Shown here piece by piece: positions 45,521-53,805 of a stretch of DNA of 64,000 bases; within the stretch, counting starts at the first letter, position 1; every line of letters starts with the position of its first letter. Both the position numbers and the translations under genes were made by a program. A model generated the notes under the pieces. The model was not told the origin of the DNA. It was given only the letters and a program-made list of their open reading frames with translations, and did no database searches. The DNA is from Phaeodactylibacter xiamenensis (GTDB lineage: Bacteria; Bacteroidota; Bacteroidia; Chitinophagales; Saprospiraceae), in contig NZ_JPOS01000003.1 in NCBI RefSeq assembly GCF_000759025.1, forward strand, positions 1 to 64,000. Reading direction: 5' to 3'.

Positions 45521-45864
45521 TTGCTTCACAAACTTCGTCCGCCCTACTGCTCCGTCTTCAAAGATAACAGTGACTGCATATATCCCCTTCGAAAGCTCCC
45601 GCACAGATAGGGGTTGGCCACCCTGCAATATAGTTTCTGCAATAGGCCTCCCACCCAGGTTAAAAATGGCCACCCGGTCGATAAGGTGATCACGGGTGGT
45701 AAAAAGAAAAAGCGCATCGGTAGCTGGGTTGGGATAACAGGTAATCGCCTCCGCAGGCACCTCTTCCGTTTTGGTATTCGTCAACATACAATCCCCCAGC
45801 TGCCATTCCACCATGTCGTCCTGATGAAAGCAGTTCAATTCCACCCAGGTGTCTAAGAAAAAGG

Positions 45865-47347
45865 GTAACTATTTAGGTAGGGCTTCCCGCGGCAGCGTAG
45901 CTTCGAAGGAACGACTCGCCCCGCCAGGCGTTGAGCAGCTCTTCATAGGCAGACAAGCCGTGCTTTTTTGCCGTGCTGCAAAAGCTTTTGATCCTTGCAT
46001 AGTGCCGCGCACCCTGTAGGGTACGGAAGCAGCCGCTGACTTTTAGCTTCGTTTTCAACGGGCGGATATCACGTTCGGCCAGGTTATTAGTGAACGGCAC
46101 TTCGTGCTCCCGCGTGAACCTCAGTACTTCTTCTTCGTATCGTTCCAGCCTTTCGAGCAGGTTCCTCCCTTTTGTTTTCTTCGGCCGGCCTTTCGGGCGG
46201 GGCTCAGGCGGCGGCTCTTCACGGTTGGCTTCTTTCAAGATTTGCCGGTAGCGGGACAGGACCGTTTTATATTTTTTAGCCTGCAGCACTGAGCTCCCGC
46301 CACTGCTAAATTCGTATGCGTACATTAACAAACTGTGCATCTTTTCAGCCCACTTGCGCCCATGGTTTTCGCTTAGGCCTCTGAGCTCGCGCAGCAGGTG
46401 TGCCCCACAAAGCGCATGGCGGGCGTTTGGCAGCCTAAAATAGCTGGCCCAGCAGTCGTGCACCAGCGTGCCTGTATAGTTTTGGGCTATGCTTTGGCCG
46501 CTGTACAGCGCCTGTGCGCCTCTTTTCTCGTGCACAAACAGGTAAGTGAACAGGCCACAGACAAAATTATGGGCCCAGTGCAGTTTGCCTGCCACCCGGG
46601 CACCGCTTTCGTCGGCATGCGCTACGGGGCTGCACAATGCCTGCTCTTTGATAACCGCCTCATCATCGGCCAGCTTCCCGTACATGCGCTGTACAGAAGT
46701 GGAGACTGTATTCTCATTGAGCTCATACCCCGTCAGGCTGGCAAAGAGCTCCCCCACGCGCCCTACGGGCATGCTTTGCTCCACATTCAGCAGGCTGACT
46801 AAGGCATGTACCCTGTCGCCGTATTGTACGGGGGCTGGCACGCCGGATGGGAAGCTGCCTGTATGCTGCTCGCCACAGCAAGGGCAATGTTTGACCTCCA
46901 GGCGGTGCTCTTCTATTTGCAAAAGCTTCGGGGGGAGGTCAAAAACCTGGCGGCGCTCTAAGCTTATGCTTGGCACAGTGCTTTCCAGGTTCTGGCCGCA
47001 GCTGCATTTTTGCTCAGCTACCGGGTGGACAACAAGGCGGTCTGCTGCAGACGGGGCGACCATCTCAAGCGTCTTCCCCTTATGCCCAGACTGGCCTCCC
47101 TTCTTGCCGCCTTTCTTGCACGGGAACGCGGGGGCTTTCTTCAGCCCATCGCTGCTCGGAGGCCGCGAAGAAGTCCGGCTGTTGGCTTTCAACTGAGCTT
47201 CCAGCTTTGCAATACGAGCCAGCGCTGCTGCCAGCAGTGATTCCAGCTTCGCTATTTGCTCAGCTTGTTGCGCTATGATCTCGTCCTTGTTCACCTGTGC
47301 TAGTTCGCTATTTTCTCGTTATTTTGCAAATTGACCTAAATAGTTAC
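45865..47347 (-). mobile_element. Complete IS66-family insertion sequence (single-ORF type)
   Basis: This 1483-bp element has perfect 14-base terminal inverted repeats (gtaactatttaggt) and is flanked by the direct repeat gaaaaagg (45857-45864 and 47348-47355), the 8-bp duplication typical of IS66. It carries only the transposase, with no tnpA/tnpB-like accessory genes, like the ISBst12-type subgroup. A truncated relative lies at 85-577. Confidence 0.95.
45873..47294 (-). CDS. IS66 family transposase
   Basis: This 473-residue protein has an N-terminal coiled coil (IAQQAEQIAKLESLLAAALA), a basic SSRPPSSDGLKK linker and a zinc-binding region with cysteine pairs in CSCGQN and CPCCGEQ. The DDE catalytic domain has candidate acids in HADESGARV, LVHDCWASYF and NLAERDIRPLK. 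The C-terminal helix SFCSTAKKHGLSAYEELLNAW is also typical. All parts are intact, so the element may still be active. The gene ends 8 bases inside the left terminal repeat. Confidence 0.95.
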   Translation of the reverse strand: MNKDEIIAQQAEQIAKLESLLAAALARIAKLEAQLKANSRTSSRPPSSDGLKKAPAFPCKKGGKKGGQSGHKGKTLEMVAPSAADRLVVHPVAEQKCSCGQNLESTVPSISLERRQVFDLPPKLLQIEEHRLEVKHCPCCGEQHTGSFPSGVPAPVQYGDRVHALVSLLNVEQSMPVGRVGELFASLTGYELNENTVSTSVQRMYGKLADDEAVIKEQALCSPVAHADESGARVAGKLHWAHNFVCGLFTYLFVHEKRGAQALYSGQSIAQNYTGTLVHDCWASYFRLPNARHALCGAHLLRELRGLSENHGRKWAEKMHSLLMYAYEFSSGGSSVLQAKKYKTVLSRYRQILKEANREEPPPEPRPKGRPKKTKGRNLLERLERYEEEVLRFTREHEVPFTNNLAERDIRPLKTKLKVSGCFRTLQGARHYARIKSFCSTAKKHGLSAYEELLNAWRGESFLRSYAAAGSPT

Positions 47348-48005
47348 GAAAAAGGTATATACAGGGTTCATGGGAGATAAGGCGCTCCCCACGCCTTCAA
47401 TCCAGTAGGTGGTGCGGTGGGGAGATATTGCATCTGCCATTTCCAGCCTTTTCCGCCTTTCCCCGGAACTGAGGGTCACCGAATCTATGGACAAGACCTC
47501 CAGTTCTATGCTGTTATTGGAATCGTCAATGAGGAACAGGTCGCCTACTTCCAGATTGAAATCATAGATGGCAAATTCTTCTGAATTGTCATCCATTTTC
47601 ATGAAAACAACACCGCCTTCCTCCCGGTAGAACGCCCCCACTTCAAAGACAGGTTCGGGATCATTGGTTCGCAGCTCATAGTAAACCGTTGAATCGATGG
47701 TCACAGTGTCTTCAAACCAATAGCTTTTTGTATCGCAAATAGTCGTCATCTGTAAAGGAGCAACATAACAGTCGTCTATGTACCATTTATTGGAGGGGCT
47801 GACGAATGCCTGCCCCATCATCTGATTAGGGGCGATAAGTATAAAAAGAAGCAGGGACCATAGAGAGTAGGCGCATTTTATCTTTTTCATGTTTTGTAGT
47901 TAATGGGTTTGATGATGAACGACAATGTCAATTTAGCTCATGCGGTGCAGGATTCCTAAATATACCCTGCGGTAGTAGGTAAGGTAAACTGCAAAACGAT
48001 TTTTT

Positions 48006-49595
48006 CTACCGCACCACCACCCGCTCAGCTGCCAAAACCTGACCGTCCGCTATATAGCGCAGCACGTAGGCACCGGCAGGCAGGCCCTGCACCGGCAGTA
48101 TGCTGGTCACCTCATCAATGCGGCCGGCGGGGTGCGACTGCAAGATGCGCCCCTGCAGGTCCAGCAATTGCAGGGCAGGGCCCCGGCGGCGGGCAATGCC
48201 TGCATCCCGGAGCAGCACATAGAGGTACTCTTGCGCCGGGTTGGGATAGAGGTGGAGCGACAAGGCCGGGTCAGCAGCCTCCTCCTCCGTACTGACCAGG
48301 TGACAGCCGGGCACAAGGCAGCCTTCTTCATCCACCCGCAGCAGCCAGCCGCGCTGTATGGGCCCGGAAGGCTCATTGCCGTATATGGTCTGCCCGCCCA
48401 TGACGTAGCCGCCGCCGGGCATTTCTTTTAGGTCGAATATTTCTTGGCTTTCATCATCCACCCCCTCGTCAAAAAAGCGTAGTTTTCTGCTCCAAAGACT
48501 ATCTCCATCTAAAGATACTTTAAGCAGCCAGCCTACGTTATCTGCCACAGGAGGATTATAACTTACTGCCATACGAGCGTGGCCCGCAATTACATAACCG
48601 CTGTGATCTGAAGCCTTGACAATTTTTTTTAGCTCATTTCCAAACATTGTCTGTATTGGCTCATGAAATTCGACACTCCATTCTAATTGATGTTGCTCAT
48701 TGAGTTTATAGATATAAGCTGGGTGCCACCAAATCGCCCCCGAAACCGCATTCACGGAGAACTCTTCGCCTTTGAAGCAGGCGGCAATGACACTGCCATC
48801 CGGCTCCGCATGGATCGCCATTTGTTCGCTCAGCAGCTCCTCAACCGGGCTGAGGTAGTTCCATTGGACGTTGCCGAGGGTGTCGATAGCGTAGATGTGG
48901 TGTTGGTAAGTATAATTTTTTCTGACTCTACTTGAGTTTGTCCGTGCACCACCAATAATGAATTTGTTTTCAACAGACTGCACACTCACTGGCGCGTCCC
49001 AAAAATCAAAAATACCAAAGTTTTTCCGCCACAGTAGTTCACCGCTTGCACTAAATAACTGCAGTACAGTTTCTGTATTGTTAATACCCTGAGCGTTCCG
49101 GTCGCGGGTGGGTAACAAGATCATGCCATTTGGCCCGACGATGGGCTCGTAAGTAGTCAGGAAGGACTGTTCGTGAGGTGGGAAAAAACTGTGAAGTTCA
49201 ATCGTATGGTCAATATACCCCATTGAATCCAGGAAAAGCAATGAAGCCCTCGCGCTAGTATCCCGCTTCATTGCACTAGTAAGGAAGCCTTCTCCATATG
49301 GCTTTAACCCTCCTCCCCAATTTGTAATAATCTGCCCTTCCGGATGGGCAAAAGCCGTATGTTCGACTTCCCCATTCAGGTCCAGCTTAGCAAAAAACAA
49401 GCCTGAAGGATAAAAGGGCGGTATAGTATCAGCGGCCAGCCCCGTGATGTAAATGCAGCTGTCTGTAGGGTAGACCCCATTGATAATAGCCGCAGCATAA
49501 CCAAAGTAATAGCGCTTATTGAAAGACTCCTCCTGTGCAGGCAGCAAGGAAGCGCTGCTGAGCAGAAATAGAAATAGCAAAAATCTGAGTTGCAT
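48006..49595 (-). CDS. T9SS-secreted beta-propeller protein
   Basis: This 529-residue protein has a signal peptide (LFLFLLSSASLLPAQ). Then come propeller-like repeats with GNVQWNYLSPVEELL, ASGELLWRKNFG, LDGDSLWSRKLR and GGYVMGGQTIYGN, the style of Bacteroidota proteins with outer-membrane PQQ/WD-like repeats. It ends in a T9SS type A domain (LYPNPAQEYLYVLLRDAG to LAAERVVVR). It is probably a surface or released protein; the role is unknown. It follows a terminator of the upstream gene. Confidence 0.82.
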   Translation of the reverse strand: MQLRFLLFLFLLSSASLLPAQEESFNKRYYFGYAAAIINGVYPTDSCIYITGLAADTIPPFYPSGLFFAKLDLNGEVEHTAFAHPEGQIITNWGGGLKPYGEGFLTSAMKRDTSARASLLFLDSMGYIDHTIELHSFFPPHEQSFLTTYEPIVGPNGMILLPTRDRNAQGINNTETVLQLFSASGELLWRKNFGIFDFWDAPVSVQSVENKFIIGGARTNSSRVRKNYTYQHHIYAIDTLGNVQWNYLSPVEELLSEQMAIHAEPDGSVIAACFKGEEFSVNAVSGAIWWHPAYIYKLNEQHQLEWSVEFHEPIQTMFGNELKKIVKASDHSGYVIAGHARMAVSYNPPVADNVGWLLKVSLDGDSLWSRKLRFFDEGVDDESQEIFDLKEMPGGGYVMGGQTIYGNEPSGPIQRGWLLRVDEEGCLVPGCHLVSTEEEAADPALSLHLYPNPAQEYLYVLLRDAGIARRRGPALQLLDLQGRILQSHPAGRIDEVTSILPVQGLPAGAYVLRYIADGQVLAAERVVVR

Positions 49596-49622
49596 GATAA
49601 GCCGTTGTTATATTGAAAATAG

Positions 49623-49651
49623 CCCTGCCTACCTGTCTCAGGCAGGCAGGG
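49623..49651 (-). terminator. Terminator of the short T9SS-domain gene
   Basis: Arms ccctgcctacctg and caggcaggcaggg (one mismatch) with a 3-base loop lie 25 bp after the stop at 49676. On the minus strand they are followed by ctattttc. Confidence 0.75.
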
Positions 49652-49675
49652 TATTAATGCTTTAGTTGCTTCAAC

Positions 49676-50185
49676 CTACCGTAAGATAACCAATTTTTGG
49701 GTCGCTAAACGACGGTTGGGCAGATGGAGCGTATAAAAGTACAGCCCGGCGGGGTAAGGCCGGCTGTCCCAGGAGGCCGTCACCTGTCCCTCCACGATGG
49801 GCAGCACGGCTATAGTCTGCCCGTTTACGTCTTGTATGCTAAGCTCTGCCTGTTCTGTGCCTTCCGGCAAAGTACACCGGAAAGTGACCGACTGCCGGGC
49901 CGGGTTGGGGAATGCCTGTACCTGAGCCGGCACTTTGAGCGCTTTTCTGGTTTCGGGACGGTTGGTACCGGGTGTGGATAGGGCTTGTAGGCCAGTAGGG
50001 AGGATGGGCTCGTGGTAATACCCCGCCCCGTAAAAGGCATTCAGGATGTTCTGGGCGCGGACTCCTGCACCGGTGCTCGCGTAGTACGCGATGTCTTCCA
50101 GGGCTTTCAGCTCTGCTTCGCCCAGTTCATGCCACCCTTTGCCCTGACTGATCCGGGCGATATCCACTTCCTTGAGGGTTTTCAT
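49676..50185 (-). CDS. Orphan T9SS sorting domain without signal peptide
   Basis: This 169-residue frame has a helical N-terminal part (KTLKEVDIARISQGKGWHELG, YASTGAGVRAQNILNAFYG) and a complete type A sorting domain (QAFPNPARQSVTFRCTL to LATQKLVILR). It lacks a signal peptide, so it cannot use the T9SS as read. It is best explained as the 3' end of a larger, deleted secreted-protein gene. The last 16 codons are almost identical to the scrap at 39797-39850. Confidence 0.65.
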   Translation of the reverse strand: MKTLKEVDIARISQGKGWHELGEAELKALEDIAYYASTGAGVRAQNILNAFYGAGYYHEPILPTGLQALSTPGTNRPETRKALKVPAQVQAFPNPARQSVTFRCTLPEGTEQAELSIQDVNGQTIAVLPIVEGQVTASWDSRPYPAGLYFYTLHLPNRRLATQKLVILR

Positions 50186-50191
50186 CCGTTT

Positions 50192-50821
50192 CTATTCCTC
50201 AAAACGGTCCAGCACCCACATTTCTCCCTCCCAGCCTTCGAAGCCTACGACACCCAGCTCTATCGTGTAGTATAGCCGGGAGAAAGAGGTGACATTCTCC
50301 GAATCGATCACCCAATTAGTGTAAACGTCTGTAAAAGTCTTGCCCAGAATATCGGCTGATGGCAATAAATCACATATTGATGGCGACTTGTCGGCTGATA
50401 TGGATATAGCACCGGAAAAGCCGTCATTCACTGTTGTCAATATTTCACTCAAAACAAATTGATGTGCCCCTCCTTCCGTATAGTTTGCTGATGCAATGGT
50501 TTTCAATTGGTAGGTCCGGTCACTTTCGTCCAAATACCAGATGGCGATGTGCTCTGATTCGTAAGTACGGTTGCCGTATGCCTTTTCCTTTTCTTCTTCC
50601 AGCAAGTGAATCTGAAGCTTTTTTTCTTCTCCATCGGCATTCTTAAAGACTACAGTGCTGTTTTGCCTGACCAAATCCAACGGCAGGTAATCTCTCACGA
50701 TGCCGATCGTCAGGTTTGCCAGTTCACCGTTGGAACTGTTCCAAGCAGTGCTCACAGTGTCCTTTTCACAAGCGGCAAGCATCAGTATGGCGAGTGTTGC
50801 CAGAAGTGTTATCTTTTTCAT
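50192..50821 (-). CDS. Hypothetical lipoprotein
   Basis: This 209-residue protein has a lipoprotein signal (LLATLAILMLAAC, Cys18) and a mixed domain with HIAIWYLDESDRTYQLKTIA, GAHQFVLSEILTTVND and a C-terminal YTIELGVVGFEGWEGEMW. I do not recognise the family. The end lies 6 bp before the orphan sorting-domain gene on the same strand, so the two may be co-transcribed. Confidence 0.6.
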   Translation of the reverse strand: MKKITLLATLAILMLAACEKDTVSTAWNSSNGELANLTIGIVRDYLPLDLVRQNSTVVFKNADGEEKKLQIHLLEEEKEKAYGNRTYESEHIAIWYLDESDRTYQLKTIASANYTEGGAHQFVLSEILTTVNDGFSGAISISADKSPSICDLLPSADILGKTFTDVYTNWVIDSENVTSFSRLYYTIELGVVGFEGWEGEMWVLDRFEE

Positions 50822-50846
50822 GTTTTGTGGGTTTTAAATTAGTAAA

Positions 50847-51536
50847 TTAACCGATAGATACGCACTCTGTATTGATAAAGTAACAGCAGGTGCCATCATC
50901 GTAGTAAATTACCAAATCGGTTCTGTAACAATAGCTGTAACTGCTTAAGGGAGCGTTAGATAAATTAAAGCTTAAGACTGATGGAGGAGACGTATTGATT
51001 ATTTCAACATCAAAGACTTCATCAGGATCCCCAGTAAACGAAGGTACAAATCCAGTGGTATACCATACCCTAATCCTATAATCATATGCCACAGGGCGCC
51101 TCAACTGACTATAGTTACCACAGTCTGATAAACAATCATAATAATCCTGAAAAGGCAATTCATCACAATAACCTAAACAATGGTGATATGAATTAGGATC
51201 ATTAGGGAACTCATCTGCACAATCTTCGATACAATCATTTTGTATTTCATCAATAACAGTTTCCGGGGGAATCATGCGCTTACAATCCTCCCGGCAGATG
51301 CATCTGTTGCGGTTCTCGCCAACTCCAACCCGGCAAGGTTCACAACTTATCCCGGATATGGATAGCGTCGAATTAGCGCTGTTCAAATTGGCGGTTAAAA
51401 GATTAGGGTATACACTGCACTGGGTGTAACCTTTTTGGGAAGTAGCCAGCAACACGAGACCTACCATGCAAAATCCGCACAAAATCTTTTGGCATGCGAA
51501 ACGAAGGTAGAGCAAATTCAACAGTGATTTTTTCAT
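50847..51536 (-). CDS. Cysteine-rich secreted protein with repeated C-x3-C motifs
   Basis: This 229-residue protein has a signal peptide (MVGLVLLATSQKGYTQ). About 16 cysteines follow in the mature part. Four C-x3-C units (CREDC, CIEDC, CLGYC, CLSDC) are spaced by 16, 13 and 10 residues, the pattern of disulfide-linked helical hairpins. The C-terminal half is beta-rich with CCYF and TEC. No family is recognised. Oxidised extracytoplasmic folding is likely. Confidence 0.6.
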   Translation of the reverse strand: MKKSLLNLLYLRFACQKILCGFCMVGLVLLATSQKGYTQCSVYPNLLTANLNSANSTLSISGISCEPCRVGVGENRNRCICREDCKRMIPPETVIDEIQNDCIEDCADEFPNDPNSYHHCLGYCDELPFQDYYDCLSDCGNYSQLRRPVAYDYRIRVWYTTGFVPSFTGDPDEVFDVEIINTSPPSVLSFNLSNAPLSSYSYCYRTDLVIYYDDGTCCYFINTECVSIG

Positions 51537-52169
51537 ACTACATGATATTTTGGTTTGAAAAAGCTACGCTTAACGTTTTCATTCAAAACTGACTTTTTTG
51601 CACTTCCGGCGCACCGGTGACGGTATTCAATACAACAACAGCGGCCATCACCATTAGGCATAGAACGACCAGGTACTAATCTGTACACAGGATACATAAC
51701 CATCTTTTAATGCCGGACTTGTAGCCGATTAGTCGTGCAAAAACATGAATAAAAAAACTGGTGCAATTAATCGAAATGAACGGAGCGCCCGAACAACAGA
51801 GCGTGCTGCAAGCAACACTAATACTGCGAAAAATCTAATTCCCGTTTTATTATGTGCTTTTATATTTTAGCGATGATCAAATTTACCCCCCCGCAATATT
51901 TCCAAATTTTTGAGCTTTTTTATCAAAAAAACATTGTAGGAAGCACAAAGCTTGGTGATTCAGGGACGCGGATTACAATGGGTTTGCTGTGGCTGCGCAG
52001 AAGGTGTGGGGCTGTTGAGCACGGCCCGGGGGGAGCGGCTGGTTAACATTTTGTAGGTAGGCTACCTCTGGGCAAGGGCTCCTGTCGGGTCCCGGTTTCT
52101 ACCGGGATTTGGCGGGGTTGCTCAAGAAAAGCTGGGGCAGAACTCTTGGGCAAGGTCTTGGCTCAAGCG
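51537..52169. other. Intergenic region, no gene seen
   Basis: No coding region is supported. The half next to the cysteine-rich gene presumably holds its promoter. From about 51883 the region is the second copy of the ~300-bp repeat. Confidence 0.6.
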
Positions 52170-52186
52170 CTAAGCCAGCAAGCTCA
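51883..52186 (-). repeat. ~300-bp intergenic repeat, copy 2
   Basis: This block matches 45220-45520 from aatttaccccccc through aaacattgtaggaagcac, ctctgggcaagggctcctgt and aaagctggggcagaac to gcgctaagccagcaag. It overlaps the last few codons of the gene at 52170-53612. It has the same ggtcccggttt/accggga hairpin. Confidence 0.85.
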
Positions 52187-53612
52187 CCTTCCGCCGCAGC
52201 CAGCTCCGGTTCGCCAGCTCGGGCTGGGCGTCGATGCGCTGCAGCAGGGCATTAAGGTTGTCCGGCGGGGCGCTGCCGTACTGTGCCTGACGGCTGCGCA
52301 GTTTTTGCAGGCGGGCGATCATCTTGAGGAAGTTACCGTTGGACTGTTTCTGATAGGTGGAGAGCTGCCGGTTGCGCTTGATGTATTTGCGGGACGCTTC
52401 CAACAGGGCGTAGAGCGCTTCCTCCTCCTGTAGTTCGTAATAGCTTTTGAGCTGTATCATCTTGGCGGCCATGTGGTAGAAAGCGTCAGAAAACTCGACA
52501 CCCTGAAGGGTTTGCAGGGCTTCCTGGTACTGCGCGCGTTCAAACTGCAGGGCGGCCAGGTTGTAGGTGAAGACGTTTTCCTGTACCTCCGGCGCCAGCT
52601 GAGACCGGTAAGTGTAGATGAAATCTTCGGTCCACTTGAATTCCTTGAGGCGGATACCGGCAGTGACGATGTTGATGTAGCTCCACTGCGTGAGGTAGCC
52701 CTGCCGCAGGAGCACTCTGCGGTCCAGCATTTCCTTGTAAAGGTCCAAAATATCCCGGTAGAAAGCGGCTTCTCCGGAGTTGATGCGCTTGACGCAGTAG
52801 TTCTGGGCGTAGTCGTATAAATCCTGCAGCTCTTCCAGCGTAAAAACGCTATGATGCTGACTGAGCAGTTGCCGCAGCGACCGATAGTGGGCTTCCTCTT
52901 CCGAACTCAGCATCATAAGCGCCTGATAGTAGGTCTGCAGGGCCGGTGATTCTGCCAGTAACGGCGGTTGTTGCCGGAATAAACTCAATAGCTCGTCCAG
53001 AAAATGGCAGGTGTAGGTTGCATTAATCGCCCGGTTGCGGCTGGCCATATCGCAAGCCAGGCGGAGTTTGTTGCACCAGTAGTAGCGGTCAAGGGCATCG
53101 CTTTGGTGCTGCAGGTGGGGCGTAAAGCGGCGGGGGTTACGCTGCAGCGCAAAGCGGTCCAGCAACTGCGCCATCTCGTAGCGCTCATGCTGATACTGAT
53201 GGGACCGGTGGGGCAGGCGCTCGGTAAGCTGTTGCAGCCGCTGCGTGCTGTGCCGCAGATGCTTTTCGGCCCGGCGGTCGAGCAACGCCCCCAGCTCCAG
53301 CCGCTTTTGAAAAGGGCGCCGGGCTTCCAGTTCCAGTTGGGCCAGTAGCTGATAGCCTAGCTGTAGGGTGTCCGACAGTAAGTTGTTAATGCGTAGCTCC
53401 TCGTACCCTTCCTCCTTGTAAATATGCCGGTACGCCGCCCGCTTGTCCAGCCCTTCCGCATCGTAATCCGGCCCAAAGCCCAGGCAAAAGTCCAGCAAAG
53501 CCCGTATCTTTTGGTTCTTATTAAAAAACGGGGAAGCTGCCAGCTCCCGAAAACGGGCCGTTTCTCTGGCATCAAAACTCCGTAGCAGGTCGATTAACTT
53601 AGATTGCTGCAT
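52170..53612 (-). CDS. Hypothetical helical-repeat protein
   Basis: This 480-residue cytoplasmic protein is entirely helical, with TPR-like stretches (ENVFTYNLAALQFERAQYQEA, KMIQLKSYYELQEEEALYALL). The N-terminus MQQSKLIDLLRSFDARETAR and the segment SPFFNKNQKIRALLDF look like a conserved Bacteroidota family of unknown function. Its last codons lie in the intergenic repeat. It is transcribed divergently from the cohesin gene. Confidence 0.65.
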   Translation of the reverse strand: MQQSKLIDLLRSFDARETARFRELAASPFFNKNQKIRALLDFCLGFGPDYDAEGLDKRAAYRHIYKEEGYEELRINNLLSDTLQLGYQLLAQLELEARRPFQKRLELGALLDRRAEKHLRHSTQRLQQLTERLPHRSHQYQHERYEMAQLLDRFALQRNPRRFTPHLQHQSDALDRYYWCNKLRLACDMASRNRAINATYTCHFLDELLSLFRQQPPLLAESPALQTYYQALMMLSSEEEAHYRSLRQLLSQHHSVFTLEELQDLYDYAQNYCVKRINSGEAAFYRDILDLYKEMLDRRVLLRQGYLTQWSYINIVTAGIRLKEFKWTEDFIYTYRSQLAPEVQENVFTYNLAALQFERAQYQEALQTLQGVEFSDAFYHMAAKMIQLKSYYELQEEEALYALLEASRKYIKRNRQLSTYQKQSNGNFLKMIARLQKLRSRQAQYGSAPPDNLNALLQRIDAQPELANRSWLRRKVSLLA

Positions 53613-53731
53613 CTAAAAATCTATATTTTCCTAACGCTAAGCTATTAAAAACAAGCACTTCAGCATCAAAGATCAGCTTTAAAAATCTATAATTGAAGAA
53701 TAATGTACTTTTTTCCGGGACAGGGTACCGC

Positions 53732-53739
53732 TACATTTG
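53732..53739 (+). promoter_or_regulatory. Promoter -7 box of the cohesin protein gene
   Basis: TACATTTG matches TAnnTTTG, with a T-rich block (53709-53714) near the -33 position. Transcription would start near 53746, giving a 60-base leader. Confidence 0.5.
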
Positions 53740-53805
53740 TATCGTAATAATTCCAGGAACGCCCGCGGGATACTCCTGCGGAAAAAAGACAAAACAATTA
53801 TCTCC

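Larger units (their letters stand above)
45518..47890 (-). pseudogene. T9SS-secreted protein gene split by the IS66 insertion
   Basis: The 5' part (47890 to 47348) encodes a signal peptide (ILIAPNQMMGQ) and a beta-rich region ending NPVYTFF. The 3' part (45856 to 45518) encodes LDTWVELNCFHQDDMVEW and a T9SS type A sorting domain (CYPNPATDALFLFTTRD to GRTKFVKQ). Removing the IS and one copy of the 8-base target joins them in frame into a 293-residue protein. As it stands, the first half reads into the IS end and stops after FVTI. No function is recognised. Confidence 0.9.

Noticed and set aside
45092-45610. Small plus-strand genes in the intergenic repeat
   Set aside because: The frames are not kept between the two repeat copies, so they are not under coding constraint.
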